A stretch of DNA of 64,000 nt from Sphingomonas sp. SCN 67-18 (GTDB taxonomy: Bacteria > Pseudomonadota > Alphaproteobacteria > Sphingomonadales > Sphingomonadaceae): assembly GCF_001724715.1 (NCBI RefSeq), contig NZ_MEFG01000014.1, positions 103,316 through 167,315 of the forward strand, in the 5' to 3' direction. Both the position numbers and the translations under genes were made by a program. This document shows positions 18,115-24,480 of the stretch, in pieces. The notes beneath the pieces were generated by a model. It was given only the letters and a program-made list of their open reading frames with translations. It searched no databases and had not been told where the DNA came from. How positions within the stretch are numbered: the first letter of the stretch is position 1; the number at the start of each line of letters is the position of its first letter.

Positions 18115-18645
18115 TCAGGCCTGATCGTCCGGCAGGTCCGCATCTGGCCCGCGCGCGCCCAGCACCGTGCCGACCCGGTTCAACAGGGCATAGAGCGCGC
18201 GCACGTCCGCTTCCCCGATCAGCGCGGTCAGCCGGGCATATTCGGCCTCGGATTCCGGCGCGACCGCGTCGAACAGCGCGCGGCCCGCGGGGGTCAGCGC
18301 GATATAGGCCTTGCGCTGATCGCTGTCGGCGCGCGCGCGGCTGACGATGTCGCGGCCCTGCAGGTTGCGCACGGTGCGCGTCGCGCTGGGTTTCAGGATG
18401 AACACCCGGTCGGCCAGCTCGCCCATTTCCAGCCGTTCGACCTCGGCCAGCGCGCGGATGATCCGCCATTCCTGCTCGTTCAGGCCATGGCCGCGCAGCA
18501 GGCGGCGGAAACCGCGCATCACCGCCTCGCGCGCGCGCAGCAGCGCCATCGGCAGCGACCGCTCGAACGGGCGCATCCTCAGCCCCTCGTCCGGGACGCT
18601 CTCGGCAGGCGGCGGCGCTTTTCCGCGCCGGGGGGCTTTAGTCAT
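18115..18645 (-). CDS. hpaR: HpaR, MarR-family repressor of homoprotocatechuate catabolism
   Basis: A 176-residue MarR-family winged-helix protein. Its core resembles the homoprotocatechuate operon regulator HpaR of enterobacteria: SLPMALLRAREAVM, LNEQEWRIIRALAEV, FILKPSATRTVRNL (recognition helix) and DQRKAYIALTPAGRALF (wing). A Lys/Arg/Pro-rich extension of about 30 residues precedes the core. It is the last gene of the aldolase-hpaG-hpaR operon and overlaps hpaG by 8 bases, so it would be autoregulated through the operator at 20436. HpaR family members repress meta-pathway genes until homoprotocatechuate or 4-hydroxyphenylacetate is present. Confidence 0.9.
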   Translation of the reverse strand: MTKAPRRGKAPPPAESVPDEGLRMRPFERSLPMALLRAREAVMRGFRRLLRGHGLNEQEWRIIRALAEVERLEMGELADRVFILKPSATRTVRNLQGRDIVSRARADSDQRKAYIALTPAGRALFDAVAPESEAEYARLTALIGEADVRALYALLNRVGTVLGARGPDADLPDDQA

Positions 18646-19495
18646 CCGCCACCGGATTGCCGAGCATCCCGATTGCGGGAACGATCACTTCCACCATGTC
18701 TCCAGCCCCCAGATAGCGCGGCGGATCGAACCGCGCGCCGGCCCCCGTGGGTGTTCCGGTGGAGATGATGTCCCCCGGCCGCAGGGTCGTGAAGGTGGAC
18801 ACATAGGCGATTAGATAGTCGAACGGAAAGATCATATTCGCGGTGCTGTCATCCTGCCGCAGTTCGCCGTTCACCCGCGTCTGCAGCGCGATGTCGTCAT
18901 AACCGGAAAAGGCGTCCGCAGTGACCATCCACGGGCCGATCGCCCCGCTGCGGTCGAAATTCTTGCCCTGGGTGACGTTGAATTTCGCGTGGCGCACCCA
19001 ATCCCGCAACGTGCCTTCGTTCATGATGGTCAGCCCGGCGATATGGCCGAGCGCCTGGCTGCGCGGGATGCGCCGGCCGCCCTTGCCGATGACGATGACG
19101 ATCTCGCCCTCATAATCCAGCTGCTCGCTTTCGCGCGGGCGCAACAGCGGGCGGCCATGGGCGGTGAAGGACCCCGGCGTCCGCATGAACAGACTGGGAT
19201 ATTTCGGCAGTTCGGACTGGTCGCGATATTCGGCGTTGCGGTTGTGATAATTGACGCCGACGCACAGGATCTTCTCCGGGTCCGGCAGGAAGGGGGCGAT
19301 CACCGCATCCTCCAGCGCCATGTCGGCGGTGCGCCCGGCGACATGATCGGCCAGCCGCCTGCGCCCGTCATCGTCCAGAAAGGCGTGGATCGCGCCATGG
19401 CCGCCGCCGACCATGCGGGACAGGTCGACAATGCCGTCCCCGCTCACCGCGCCCCAGGCGAAGCCGCCCTGCCGTTCCAGCCGGACGATCTTCAT
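18638..19495 (-). CDS. hpaG: FAH-family protein, HpaG-like isomerase/decarboxylase (or hydratase)
   Basis: A single fumarylacetoacetate-hydrolase domain of 285 residues. The acidic metal site is seen in LDYEGEIVIVIGKG, with KILCVGVNYHNRNAEY before it and IISTGTPTGAG near the C-terminus. In the homoprotocatechuate route HpaG decarboxylates and isomerises 5-oxopent-3-ene-1,2,5-tricarboxylate; E. coli HpaG is a fused double domain, so this is the single-domain version. The HpaH hydratase is also in this superfamily, and the two activities cannot be told apart by eye. It overlaps the upstream aldolase gene by ATGA and hpaR downstream by 8 bases. Confidence 0.82.
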   Translation of the reverse strand: MKIVRLERQGGFAWGAVSGDGIVDLSRMVGGGHGAIHAFLDDDGRRRLADHVAGRTADMALEDAVIAPFLPDPEKILCVGVNYHNRNAEYRDQSELPKYPSLFMRTPGSFTAHGRPLLRPRESEQLDYEGEIVIVIGKGGRRIPRSQALGHIAGLTIMNEGTLRDWVRHAKFNVTQGKNFDRSGAIGPWMVTADAFSGYDDIALQTRVNGELRQDDSTANMIFPFDYLIAYVSTFTTLRPGDIISTGTPTGAGARFDPPRYLGAGDMVEVIVPAIGMLGNPVADD

Positions 19496-20397
19496 GCTGC
19501 CACCGCGCCGAGCAGGCCGGCACGTGCCAGCACGCCGTCCAGCCGCCGCTCCAGTTCCGCCGTCGCCGGGGCCATGGGCAGCCGGTGCTCGTTCTGCGGG
19601 ATGATGCCCAGCCGCTTCATCATATATTTCATCGGGATCGGATTGGTGTCGAAGAACACCGCCTGGTTGATCTCCAGCAGCCTGTCATGCAGCGCGCGGC
19701 CGCCTGGAATGTCGCTGGCCCACACCGCCTCGCACAGCCGCACCAGCATGTCGGGCCGCAAATTGCCCACTGCGTTCATCAGCCCGCAGGCGCCGATCGC
19801 CATCATCGGGAAGGACAGTTCCTCCAGCCCCACGAAAATGCGGAAATCCGGGCCGAAGCTGGTCAGGCACTCGGTGACGAAGCCAAGATCGTTGGCCGCG
19901 TGCTTCATGCCGACGAAATGCGGCGATCCGTCCTTCAGCGCCTTCATCGTATCCAGCGTCACCGACACGGCGGCGCGGCCGGGGATGTGATAGACCATCC
20001 ACGGAAGGTCGTGCCGCCGGGCGAGGTGCAGATAATAGTCGACCAGCCCGCGCTGCGGCGGGCGCGAATAATAGGGCGTGACGATCAGCAGCGCGTCCGC
20101 CCCGGCCCTTGCCGCATGGTCGGAGAGCGCCTCCGTCTCGGCGAGCGACTGCGATCCCGTCGCCGCCACCACCGGCACCCGCCCGGCGGCCCTGCCGATC
20201 GCCACGTCGACCAGCCGGTTGCGTTCCTCGACGCTCAGCGAGGCGGGTTCGGACGTGGTGCCGTTGACCAGCACGCCGTGAGACCCCTGCGCGATCTGGA
20301 ACTCCACCATGTCGCCATAGGCTTCATAATCCACGGCCCCGCCGCGAAACGGGGTGATCAGCGGGGGTATGGACCCCCTGAGGCGGCGGATATCCAT
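19492..20397 (-). CDS. DapA/NAL-family aldolase, possible hydratase-aldolase of the meta pathway
   Basis: A 301-residue class I aldolase of the dihydrodipicolinate synthase/N-acetylneuraminate lyase superfamily. The Schiff-base lysine is K165 (GMKHAAND), the partner tyrosine is Y136 (WMVYHIPGRAA), and the phosphate/carboxylate loop is GTTSEP at residues 46-51. It is first in an operon with hpaG and hpaR, so lysine biosynthesis is unlikely. Some family members combine hydration and retro-aldol cleavage of aromatic ring-cleavage products, as in naphthalene and phenanthrene pathways. Here it may replace HpaH and HpaI, which are both absent. ATG 20397 is preceded by AGGGAG; the extension to 20457 would run through the operator. 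Confidence 0.85.
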   Translation of the reverse strand: MDIRRLRGSIPPLITPFRGGAVDYEAYGDMVEFQIAQGSHGVLVNGTTSEPASLSVEERNRLVDVAIGRAAGRVPVVAATGSQSLAETEALSDHAARAGADALLIVTPYYSRPPQRGLVDYYLHLARRHDLPWMVYHIPGRAAVSVTLDTMKALKDGSPHFVGMKHAANDLGFVTECLTSFGPDFRIFVGLEELSFPMMAIGACGLMNAVGNLRPDMLVRLCEAVWASDIPGGRALHDRLLEINQAVFFDTNPIPMKYMMKRLGIIPQNEHRLPMAPATAELERRLDGVLARAGLLGAVAA

Positions 20398-20435
20398 GGA
20401 GACACTCCCTTGCATAAGATGGGGCCGGTTGATAT

Positions 20436-20447
20436 TTAACATGTTAA
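20436..20447. promoter_or_regulatory. HpaR-type operator in the divergent aldolase/hpaF promoter region
   Basis: Exact TTAACATGTTAA, 38 bases upstream of the aldolase-hpaG-hpaR operon and 22 bases upstream of hpaF. One site can control both directions, including hpaR itself. Confidence 0.8.
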
Positions 20448-20469
20448 CAAGAGCCATCGGAACAGGTCA

Positions 20470-20865
20470 ATGCCGCATCTTCACATCGAATATTCGGACA
20501 ATCTGGACAGGGTGCTGAACATCCAGGCGCTGGTGGACCATATCCACGCCGAAGCGCTGGCCACCGGCATCTTCCCGCCGGGCGGCGTCCGCACCCGCGC
20601 GGAGCCGCGCCACCATTACCGCATCGCCAATGGCGATCCCGCCGCCGGCTATATCCACATGATGGTGCGCGTCGGCTCCGGCCGGGAACATGCGGTGCGC
20701 CGTGCGGCGGGCGACCGCATCTTCGCCGCGCTGTGCGATTTCACCGCCCGGCTCTACGCCGCACAGCCGCTCGCCCTCTCGTTCGAGCTGCACGAGATCC
20801 CGCCCGACATGGCGTGGCGCAAGAACAACCTGCACGAATTGCTGAAGAAAGAGTCCGCCGAATGA
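20470..20865 (+). CDS. hpaF: 5-carboxymethyl-2-hydroxymuconate delta-isomerase
   Basis: A 131-residue protein of the CHMI family within the tautomerase superfamily. It starts MPHLHIEYSDNL, giving the catalytic N-terminal Pro after Met removal, and ends with the family-typical HEIPPDMAWRKNNLHELL. It isomerises 5-carboxymethyl-2-hydroxymuconate in homoprotocatechuate degradation. It is translationally coupled to hpaE (ATGA) and lies immediately downstream of the divergent operator. Length matches E. coli HpaF (about 126). This is the most specific marker that the island handles homoprotocatechuate. Confidence 0.95.
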   Translation: MPHLHIEYSDNLDRVLNIQALVDHIHAEALATGIFPPGGVRTRAEPRHHYRIANGDPAAGYIHMMVRVGSGREHAVRRAAGDRIFAALCDFTARLYAAQPLALSFELHEIPPDMAWRKNNLHELLKKESAE

Positions 20866-22397
20866 CCTCGATTCCCGCCGCCGCCCAATCGGGCGAGCAC
20901 CCCAACCGCACCCGGGCGAGGGCCTATCTGGCGCGCTTCCGTGTCGAGCCGCTGGGCCATTTCATCGCCGGCGAGGCGACGATGGGCAGCGGCGACGCGC
21001 TGTTCGACGTGACCGATCCGTCGAACGGCCAGCCGCTGGGTCAGGTCATCGCTGGCACCGATGCCGATGTCGATGCCGCAGCGCGGGCCGCCCGCGCCGC
21101 CTTTCCCGCCTGGGCCGCGCTGACCGGCAAGCAGCGGCGCGCCATCCTGCACCGCATCGCGGACGGCATCGAGGCGCGGGCCGAGGAAATCGCCTTCACC
21201 GAATGCATGGACGCCGGCCAGCCGCTGCGCTTCATGGCCAAGGCGGCGCTGCGCGGCGCGGAGAATTTCCGGTTCTTCGCGGACCGCGCGCCGGGCGCGC
21301 AGGACGGCGTCTCGCTGCCCACCGCGGATCATATCAATTACACCATGCGCCAGCCGATCGGCCCGGTGGGGGTGATCACGCCGTGGAACACGCCCTTCAT
21401 GCTGTCGACGTGGAAGATCGCCCCGGCGCTGGCGGCGGGCTGCACCGTGGTCCACAAGCCGGCGGAATGGAGCCCCTACAGCGCCCGGCTGCTGGCTGAG
21501 GTCGCCCATGAAGCGGGCCTGCCGGCGGGCGTACTGAACAGCGTCAACGGCCTTGGCGAAGGCGCGGGCCGCGCGCTGACCGAACATCCGGCGATCAAGG
21601 CGATCGCTTTCGTCGGCGAATCGAAAACCGGCAGCGCGATCATGCGCCAGGGTTCGGAAACGCTGAAGCGCGTCCATTTCGAACTGGGCGGCAAGAATCC
21701 GGTGATCGTGTTCGACGACGCGGATCTCGACCGGGCGCTCGATGCGGTCGTCTTCATGATCTACAGCCTCAACGGCCAGCGTTGCACATCGTCCAGCCGG
21801 CTGCTGGTCCAGCGGTCGATCCACGACGCTTTCGTCGCCCGGCTGGCCGCGCGGGTGGCGGCACTGAAGGTCGGCGATCCGCTGGACCCCGGCACCGAGA
21901 TCGGCCCGCTGATCCACCCCCGCCACCGCGACAAGGTGCTCTCCTATGCGGAGATCGCACGGGCCGAGGGCGCGACGGTGGCGGTGGGCGGCGGCACGCA
22001 TGGCGATGCCGGCACATTCGTCCAGCCGACATTGTTCACCGGCGCCAGCGCGACGATGCGGATCGCGCGCGAGGAGATTTTCGGCCCGGTGCTGACCGTG
22101 ATCCCGTTCGACGACGAGGCGGACGCCATCGCCCAGGCCAATGATGTCGATTATGGGCTGGCCGGTTATCTGTGGACCGGCGATGTCGGCCGCGCCCACC
22201 GCGTCGCCCAGGCGATCGAGGCCGGGATGATCTGGGTCAATTCCGAAAATGTCCGCCACCTGCCCACCCCCTTCGGCGGGATGAAGGCCAGCGGCATCGG
22301 CCGCGACGGCGGCGATTACAGCTTCGATTTCTACATGGAGACCAAGAATATCGCGGTCGCGCTGGGCAGCCACAAGGTGCCGCGGCTGGGCGGCTGA
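20862..22397 (+). CDS. hpaE: 5-carboxymethyl-2-hydroxymuconate semialdehyde dehydrogenase
   Basis: A 511-residue ALDH-superfamily enzyme with E274 in VHFELGGKN and C308 in NGQRCTSSS as catalytic base and thiol; [20 protein letters not shown] is the HpaE-like coenzyme region and [17 protein letters not shown] near the C-terminus is typical of HpaE. It oxidises the ring-cleavage semialdehyde of homoprotocatechuate to the dicarboxylate with NAD. ATG 20862 overlaps the hpaF stop; the longer open frame from 20733 lies inside hpaF. It converges on the ring-cleavage genes with only 5 bases between stops. Confidence 0.93.
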   Translation: MTSIPAAAQSGEHPNRTRARAYLARFRVEPLGHFIAGEATMGSGDALFDVTDPSNGQPLGQVIAGTDADVDAAARAARAAFPAWAALTGKQRRAILHRIADGIEARAEEIAFTECMDAGQPLRFMAKAALRGAENFRFFADRAPGAQDGVSLPTADHINYTMRQPIGPVGVITPWNTPFMLSTWKIAPALAAGCTVVHKPAEWSPYSARLLAEVAHEAGLPAGVLNSVNGLGEGAGRALTEHPAIKAIAFVGESKTGSAIMRQGSETLKRVHFELGGKNPVIVFDDADLDRALDAVVFMIYSLNGQRCTSSSRLLVQRSIHDAFVARLAARVAALKVGDPLDPGTEIGPLIHPRHRDKVLSYAEIARAEGATVAVGGGTHGDAGTFVQPTLFTGASATMRIAREEIFGPVLTVIPFDDEADAIAQANDVDYGLAGYLWTGDVGRAHRVAQAIEAGMIWVNSENVRHLPTPFGGMKASGIGRDGGDYSFDFYMETKNIAVALGSHKVPRLGG

Positions 22398-22402
22398 CCC
22401 GG

Positions 22403-23224
22403 CTAGCCGATATTCATCACGCCCGCGAAGCCGCTGGTCGCGAAGATCGGGATCGGCTCGCAGAACCATAAGTCGCCGGTCGCCCCTTCGCAGGCGCCGG
22501 CGACGCTGATCAGCGTGCGGATCTCGAACCCGCCCTGCCCGGCATCGCGCAGCGTGTCCTCGTCGCTATAGTCGATCAGCGCGTCACGGTCGTTGCGGAC
22601 CCAGCGGTCCAGGAAATCGCGGTCCCATGCCTCGTTGATCCGGCCGGAATTGGGCGTCGCCGGCCAGTGCGATATGCCGCCGGTGCCGACCAGCGCGATC
22701 CGTTCTGGCACGGCGTCGCAGCCCCGGCGCAGCGCCTGGCCGAACGCATAGGCGCGGTGCAGCGGGGTCAGCGGCGGCCCCTGGCAATTGATGTTGGCCG
22801 GGATGATCGCAAGGTCGTAGCGCGGGGTGAGGAAATTCAGCGGCACCATGATGCCGTGGTCGAACTTCCATTCCTCGGCATAGGCGACATCCGCCAGCTC
22901 CATCGCTCCGGCGATGATCCGGCGCGACAGGTCCGGATTGCCGGGCACCGTGCGCCTGCCGATGCGCAGCCAGTCCGGATCCTCGATCGGCCCTTCATAC
23001 TGGTCGGCCATACCGATGCAGTAAGCGGGCATGTTGTTCATGAAGAAATTGGCGAAATGCTCCGCCGCGACGACGATCAGCGCATCGGGCCGCGCGGCCT
23101 CCAGCGCCTGCCGCATCCGGTCCAGGCTGGCGAAGAAGGGATCGCGCACCGCCGGGTCGGCGCGGTCGGCGCGCGCCGTCATGCCGGGGCCGTGGCTCAT
23201 GATACCGGCGAAGACCAGGCTCAT
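22403..23224 (-). CDS. Extradiol ring-cleavage dioxygenase, LigB-type catalytic subunit
   Basis: A 273-residue class III extradiol dioxygenase. Candidate iron ligands are H11 (MSHGPGM), H56 (AAEHFANFF) and a C-terminal Glu (FCEPIPIF); GISHWP carries the catalytic-acid His. This is the layout of protocatechuate 4,5-dioxygenase LigB. It is co-translated with a LigA-like small subunit (ATGA overlap), so the enzyme is the two-subunit form rather than the one-chain HpaD. In this island its product should feed HpaE, so homoprotocatechuate is the likely substrate. Confidence 0.9.
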   Translation of the reverse strand: MSLVFAGIMSHGPGMTARADRADPAVRDPFFASLDRMRQALEAARPDALIVVAAEHFANFFMNNMPAYCIGMADQYEGPIEDPDWLRIGRRTVPGNPDLSRRIIAGAMELADVAYAEEWKFDHGIMVPLNFLTPRYDLAIIPANINCQGPPLTPLHRAYAFGQALRRGCDAVPERIALVGTGGISHWPATPNSGRINEAWDRDFLDRWVRNDRDALIDYSDEDTLRDAGQGGFEIRTLISVAGACEGATGDLWFCEPIPIFATSGFAGVMNIG

Positions 23225-23541
23225 ACCGCGCCTCCCCTGCCGCCATCCACGGCCGCATAGAGCCCGCCGCGCACCGGCCCATGTTCGGCCAGCCCGTCCT
23301 TCATCGCCTGGATATAATCATCCCAGGCAAGGCCGCGCCACGCCGCGAAATGCATCAGGATCTGGCCGTTGACGCCCAATATGTAGAGCTTGCCGATATC
23401 GTCGGCGCGGATCGCCTCCGCTTCCTCCCCGGTCAGCCGGTAACGGCCGATCACCGCCTCGCGGTCCGCAGTGAAGGCGGCCTGCACGGCGGGATCGCGG
23501 TTCAGCTCGTAGATCAGCTTTTGCACCATATATAGGCTCAT
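23221..23541 (-). CDS. Extradiol dioxygenase small subunit, LigA-type
   Basis: A 106-residue helical protein like the alpha subunit of protocatechuate 4,5-dioxygenase: MVQKLIYELNRDPAVQAAF, YRLTGEEAEAIRADDIGKLY, LGVNGQILMHFAAW. LigA forms a lid over the active site of the catalytic subunit. It is the first gene of the pair, only 19 bases from the operator, and has no evident ribosome-binding site, so its leader must be very short. The stop overlaps the LigB start. Confidence 0.9.
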   Translation of the reverse strand: MSLYMVQKLIYELNRDPAVQAAFTADREAVIGRYRLTGEEAEAIRADDIGKLYILGVNGQILMHFAAWRGLAWDDYIQAMKDGLAEHGPVRGGLYAAVDGGRGGAV

Positions 23542-23560
23542 CGCCCGGATCGCTTTTTAA

Positions 23561-23572
23561 TTAACATGTTAT
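23561..23572. promoter_or_regulatory. HpaR-type operator between two dioxygenase units
   Basis: TTAACATGTTAT, one mismatch from the island palindrome, in the 75-base gap between the divergent LigAB-like and DODA-like units. TATATATTT follows directly and could be the -10 region of the DODA promoter. Confidence 0.7.
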
Positions 23573-23616
23573 ATATTTGTAACGCGACAGGACCGGCCCG
23601 GCAAGCGAGGAGGACA

Positions 23617-24405
23617 ATGATGACGACACGGCCCGCCCCGGCGCTGTTCCTCGGCCACGGTTCGCCGATGAATGCGCTTTCGGACAATGGTTTTACAAGG
23701 GCCTGGCGCGGGCTGAGCGATCGCATCGGCAAGCCCGCAGCCATATTGTGCATATCGGCGCACTGGGAGACGAAGGGCACGCTGGTCACCGCCGCACAGT
23801 CGCCGCGCACCATCCACGATTTCTACAATTTCCCGCCCGCGCTTTATGCCATGCGCTATCCCGCGCCGGGATCACCGGCGCTGGCGAAGCGGATCGAGGC
23901 GATGCTCGCCCCCCATGCCCGCGCCGATCTGGACAGCTGGGGGCTGGACCATGGCGCGTGGAGCGTGCTCGCCTTCCTCTATCCCGAAGCCGACGTGCCG
24001 GTGCTGCAACTGAGCATGGACATCCGCCGCACGCCGCCGGAGCATCTCGCCATCGGCCGGGCGCTGGCCTCGCTGAGGGATGAAGGCGTGATGATCCTGG
24101 GCAGCGGCAATATCGTCCACAATCTGCGCGTGCCGCGCGGGCCGGACGTGCCGACGCCGGATTGGGCCCGCCGCTTCGACGCGGGGGTGACGCGCGCCGT
24201 GCTGGCCGGGGAACGCGAAGCGCTGGCCGATCCGGCGGCCATCGATGCGGAATGGCGCATGGCGGTGCCGGAGGCTGAGCATTATCTGCCGCTGCTCTAC
24301 GTGATGGGTGCGGCCCGCCCCGAAGACGCGGTGGAAGTGCCGGTTTGCGACGTTCAGGGCGGCATTGCGATGACCAGCTTCGCCTTCGGCCTGCCGCCGG
24401 CGTGA
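23617..24405 (+). CDS. ygiD: DODA/YgiD-family extradiol dioxygenase (4,5-DOPA dioxygenase-like)
   Basis: A 262-residue single-chain class III extradiol dioxygenase. Metal-site motifs are LGHGSPMNAL near the N-terminus, ISAHWETKG near residue 50, LDHGAWSVLAF in the middle and GSGNIVHNLR in the second half. The family includes plant DOPA 4,5-dioxygenase and E. coli YgiD. It shares an operator with the LigAB-type enzyme, so two different ring-cleaving enzymes would be induced together. L-DOPA or dopamine cleavage is a reasonable guess. ATG 23617 follows GCGAGGAGGA; the longer frame to 23566 starts inside the operator. Confidence 0.9.
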   Translation: MMTTRPAPALFLGHGSPMNALSDNGFTRAWRGLSDRIGKPAAILCISAHWETKGTLVTAAQSPRTIHDFYNFPPALYAMRYPAPGSPALAKRIEAMLAPHARADLDSWGLDHGAWSVLAFLYPEADVPVLQLSMDIRRTPPEHLAIGRALASLRDEGVMILGSGNIVHNLRVPRGPDVPTPDWARRFDAGVTRAVLAGEREALADPAAIDAEWRMAVPEAEHYLPLLYVMGAARPEDAVEVPVCDVQGGIAMTSFAFGLPPA

Positions 24406-24410
24406 CGGCC

Positions 24411-24430
24411 GGGCAAGGATGGTCTTGCCC
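24411..24430 (+). terminator. Hairpin after DODA gene
   Basis: GGGCAAG, 6-base loop, CTTGCCC, six bases after the stop and followed by GATAAATTT. Likely terminator; its 3' arm again adjoins the next operator-promoter region. Confidence 0.5.
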
Positions 24431-24437
24431 GATAAAT

Positions 24438-24449
24438 TTAACATGTTAA
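24438..24449. promoter_or_regulatory. HpaR-type operator upstream of copper amine oxidase
   Basis: Exact TTAACATGTTAA, 31 bases before the amine oxidase start. CTTGCCCGATAAA upstream and TAATGAT downstream look like -35 and -10 elements flanking the operator. Confidence 0.8.
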
Positions 24450-24480
24450 TGATATCGCGCCATCAGGGAGGATATCCGCC

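Noticed and set aside
19492-20397. 4-hydroxy-tetrahydrodipicolinate synthase for lysine synthesis
   Set aside because: Operon context with hpaG and hpaR and the altered GTTSEP loop argue for a catabolic aldolase.
20754-22469. 571-residue frame antisense to hpaE
   Set aside because: His/Arg/Asp-rich shadow frame without motifs; hpaE is strongly supported on the plus strand.
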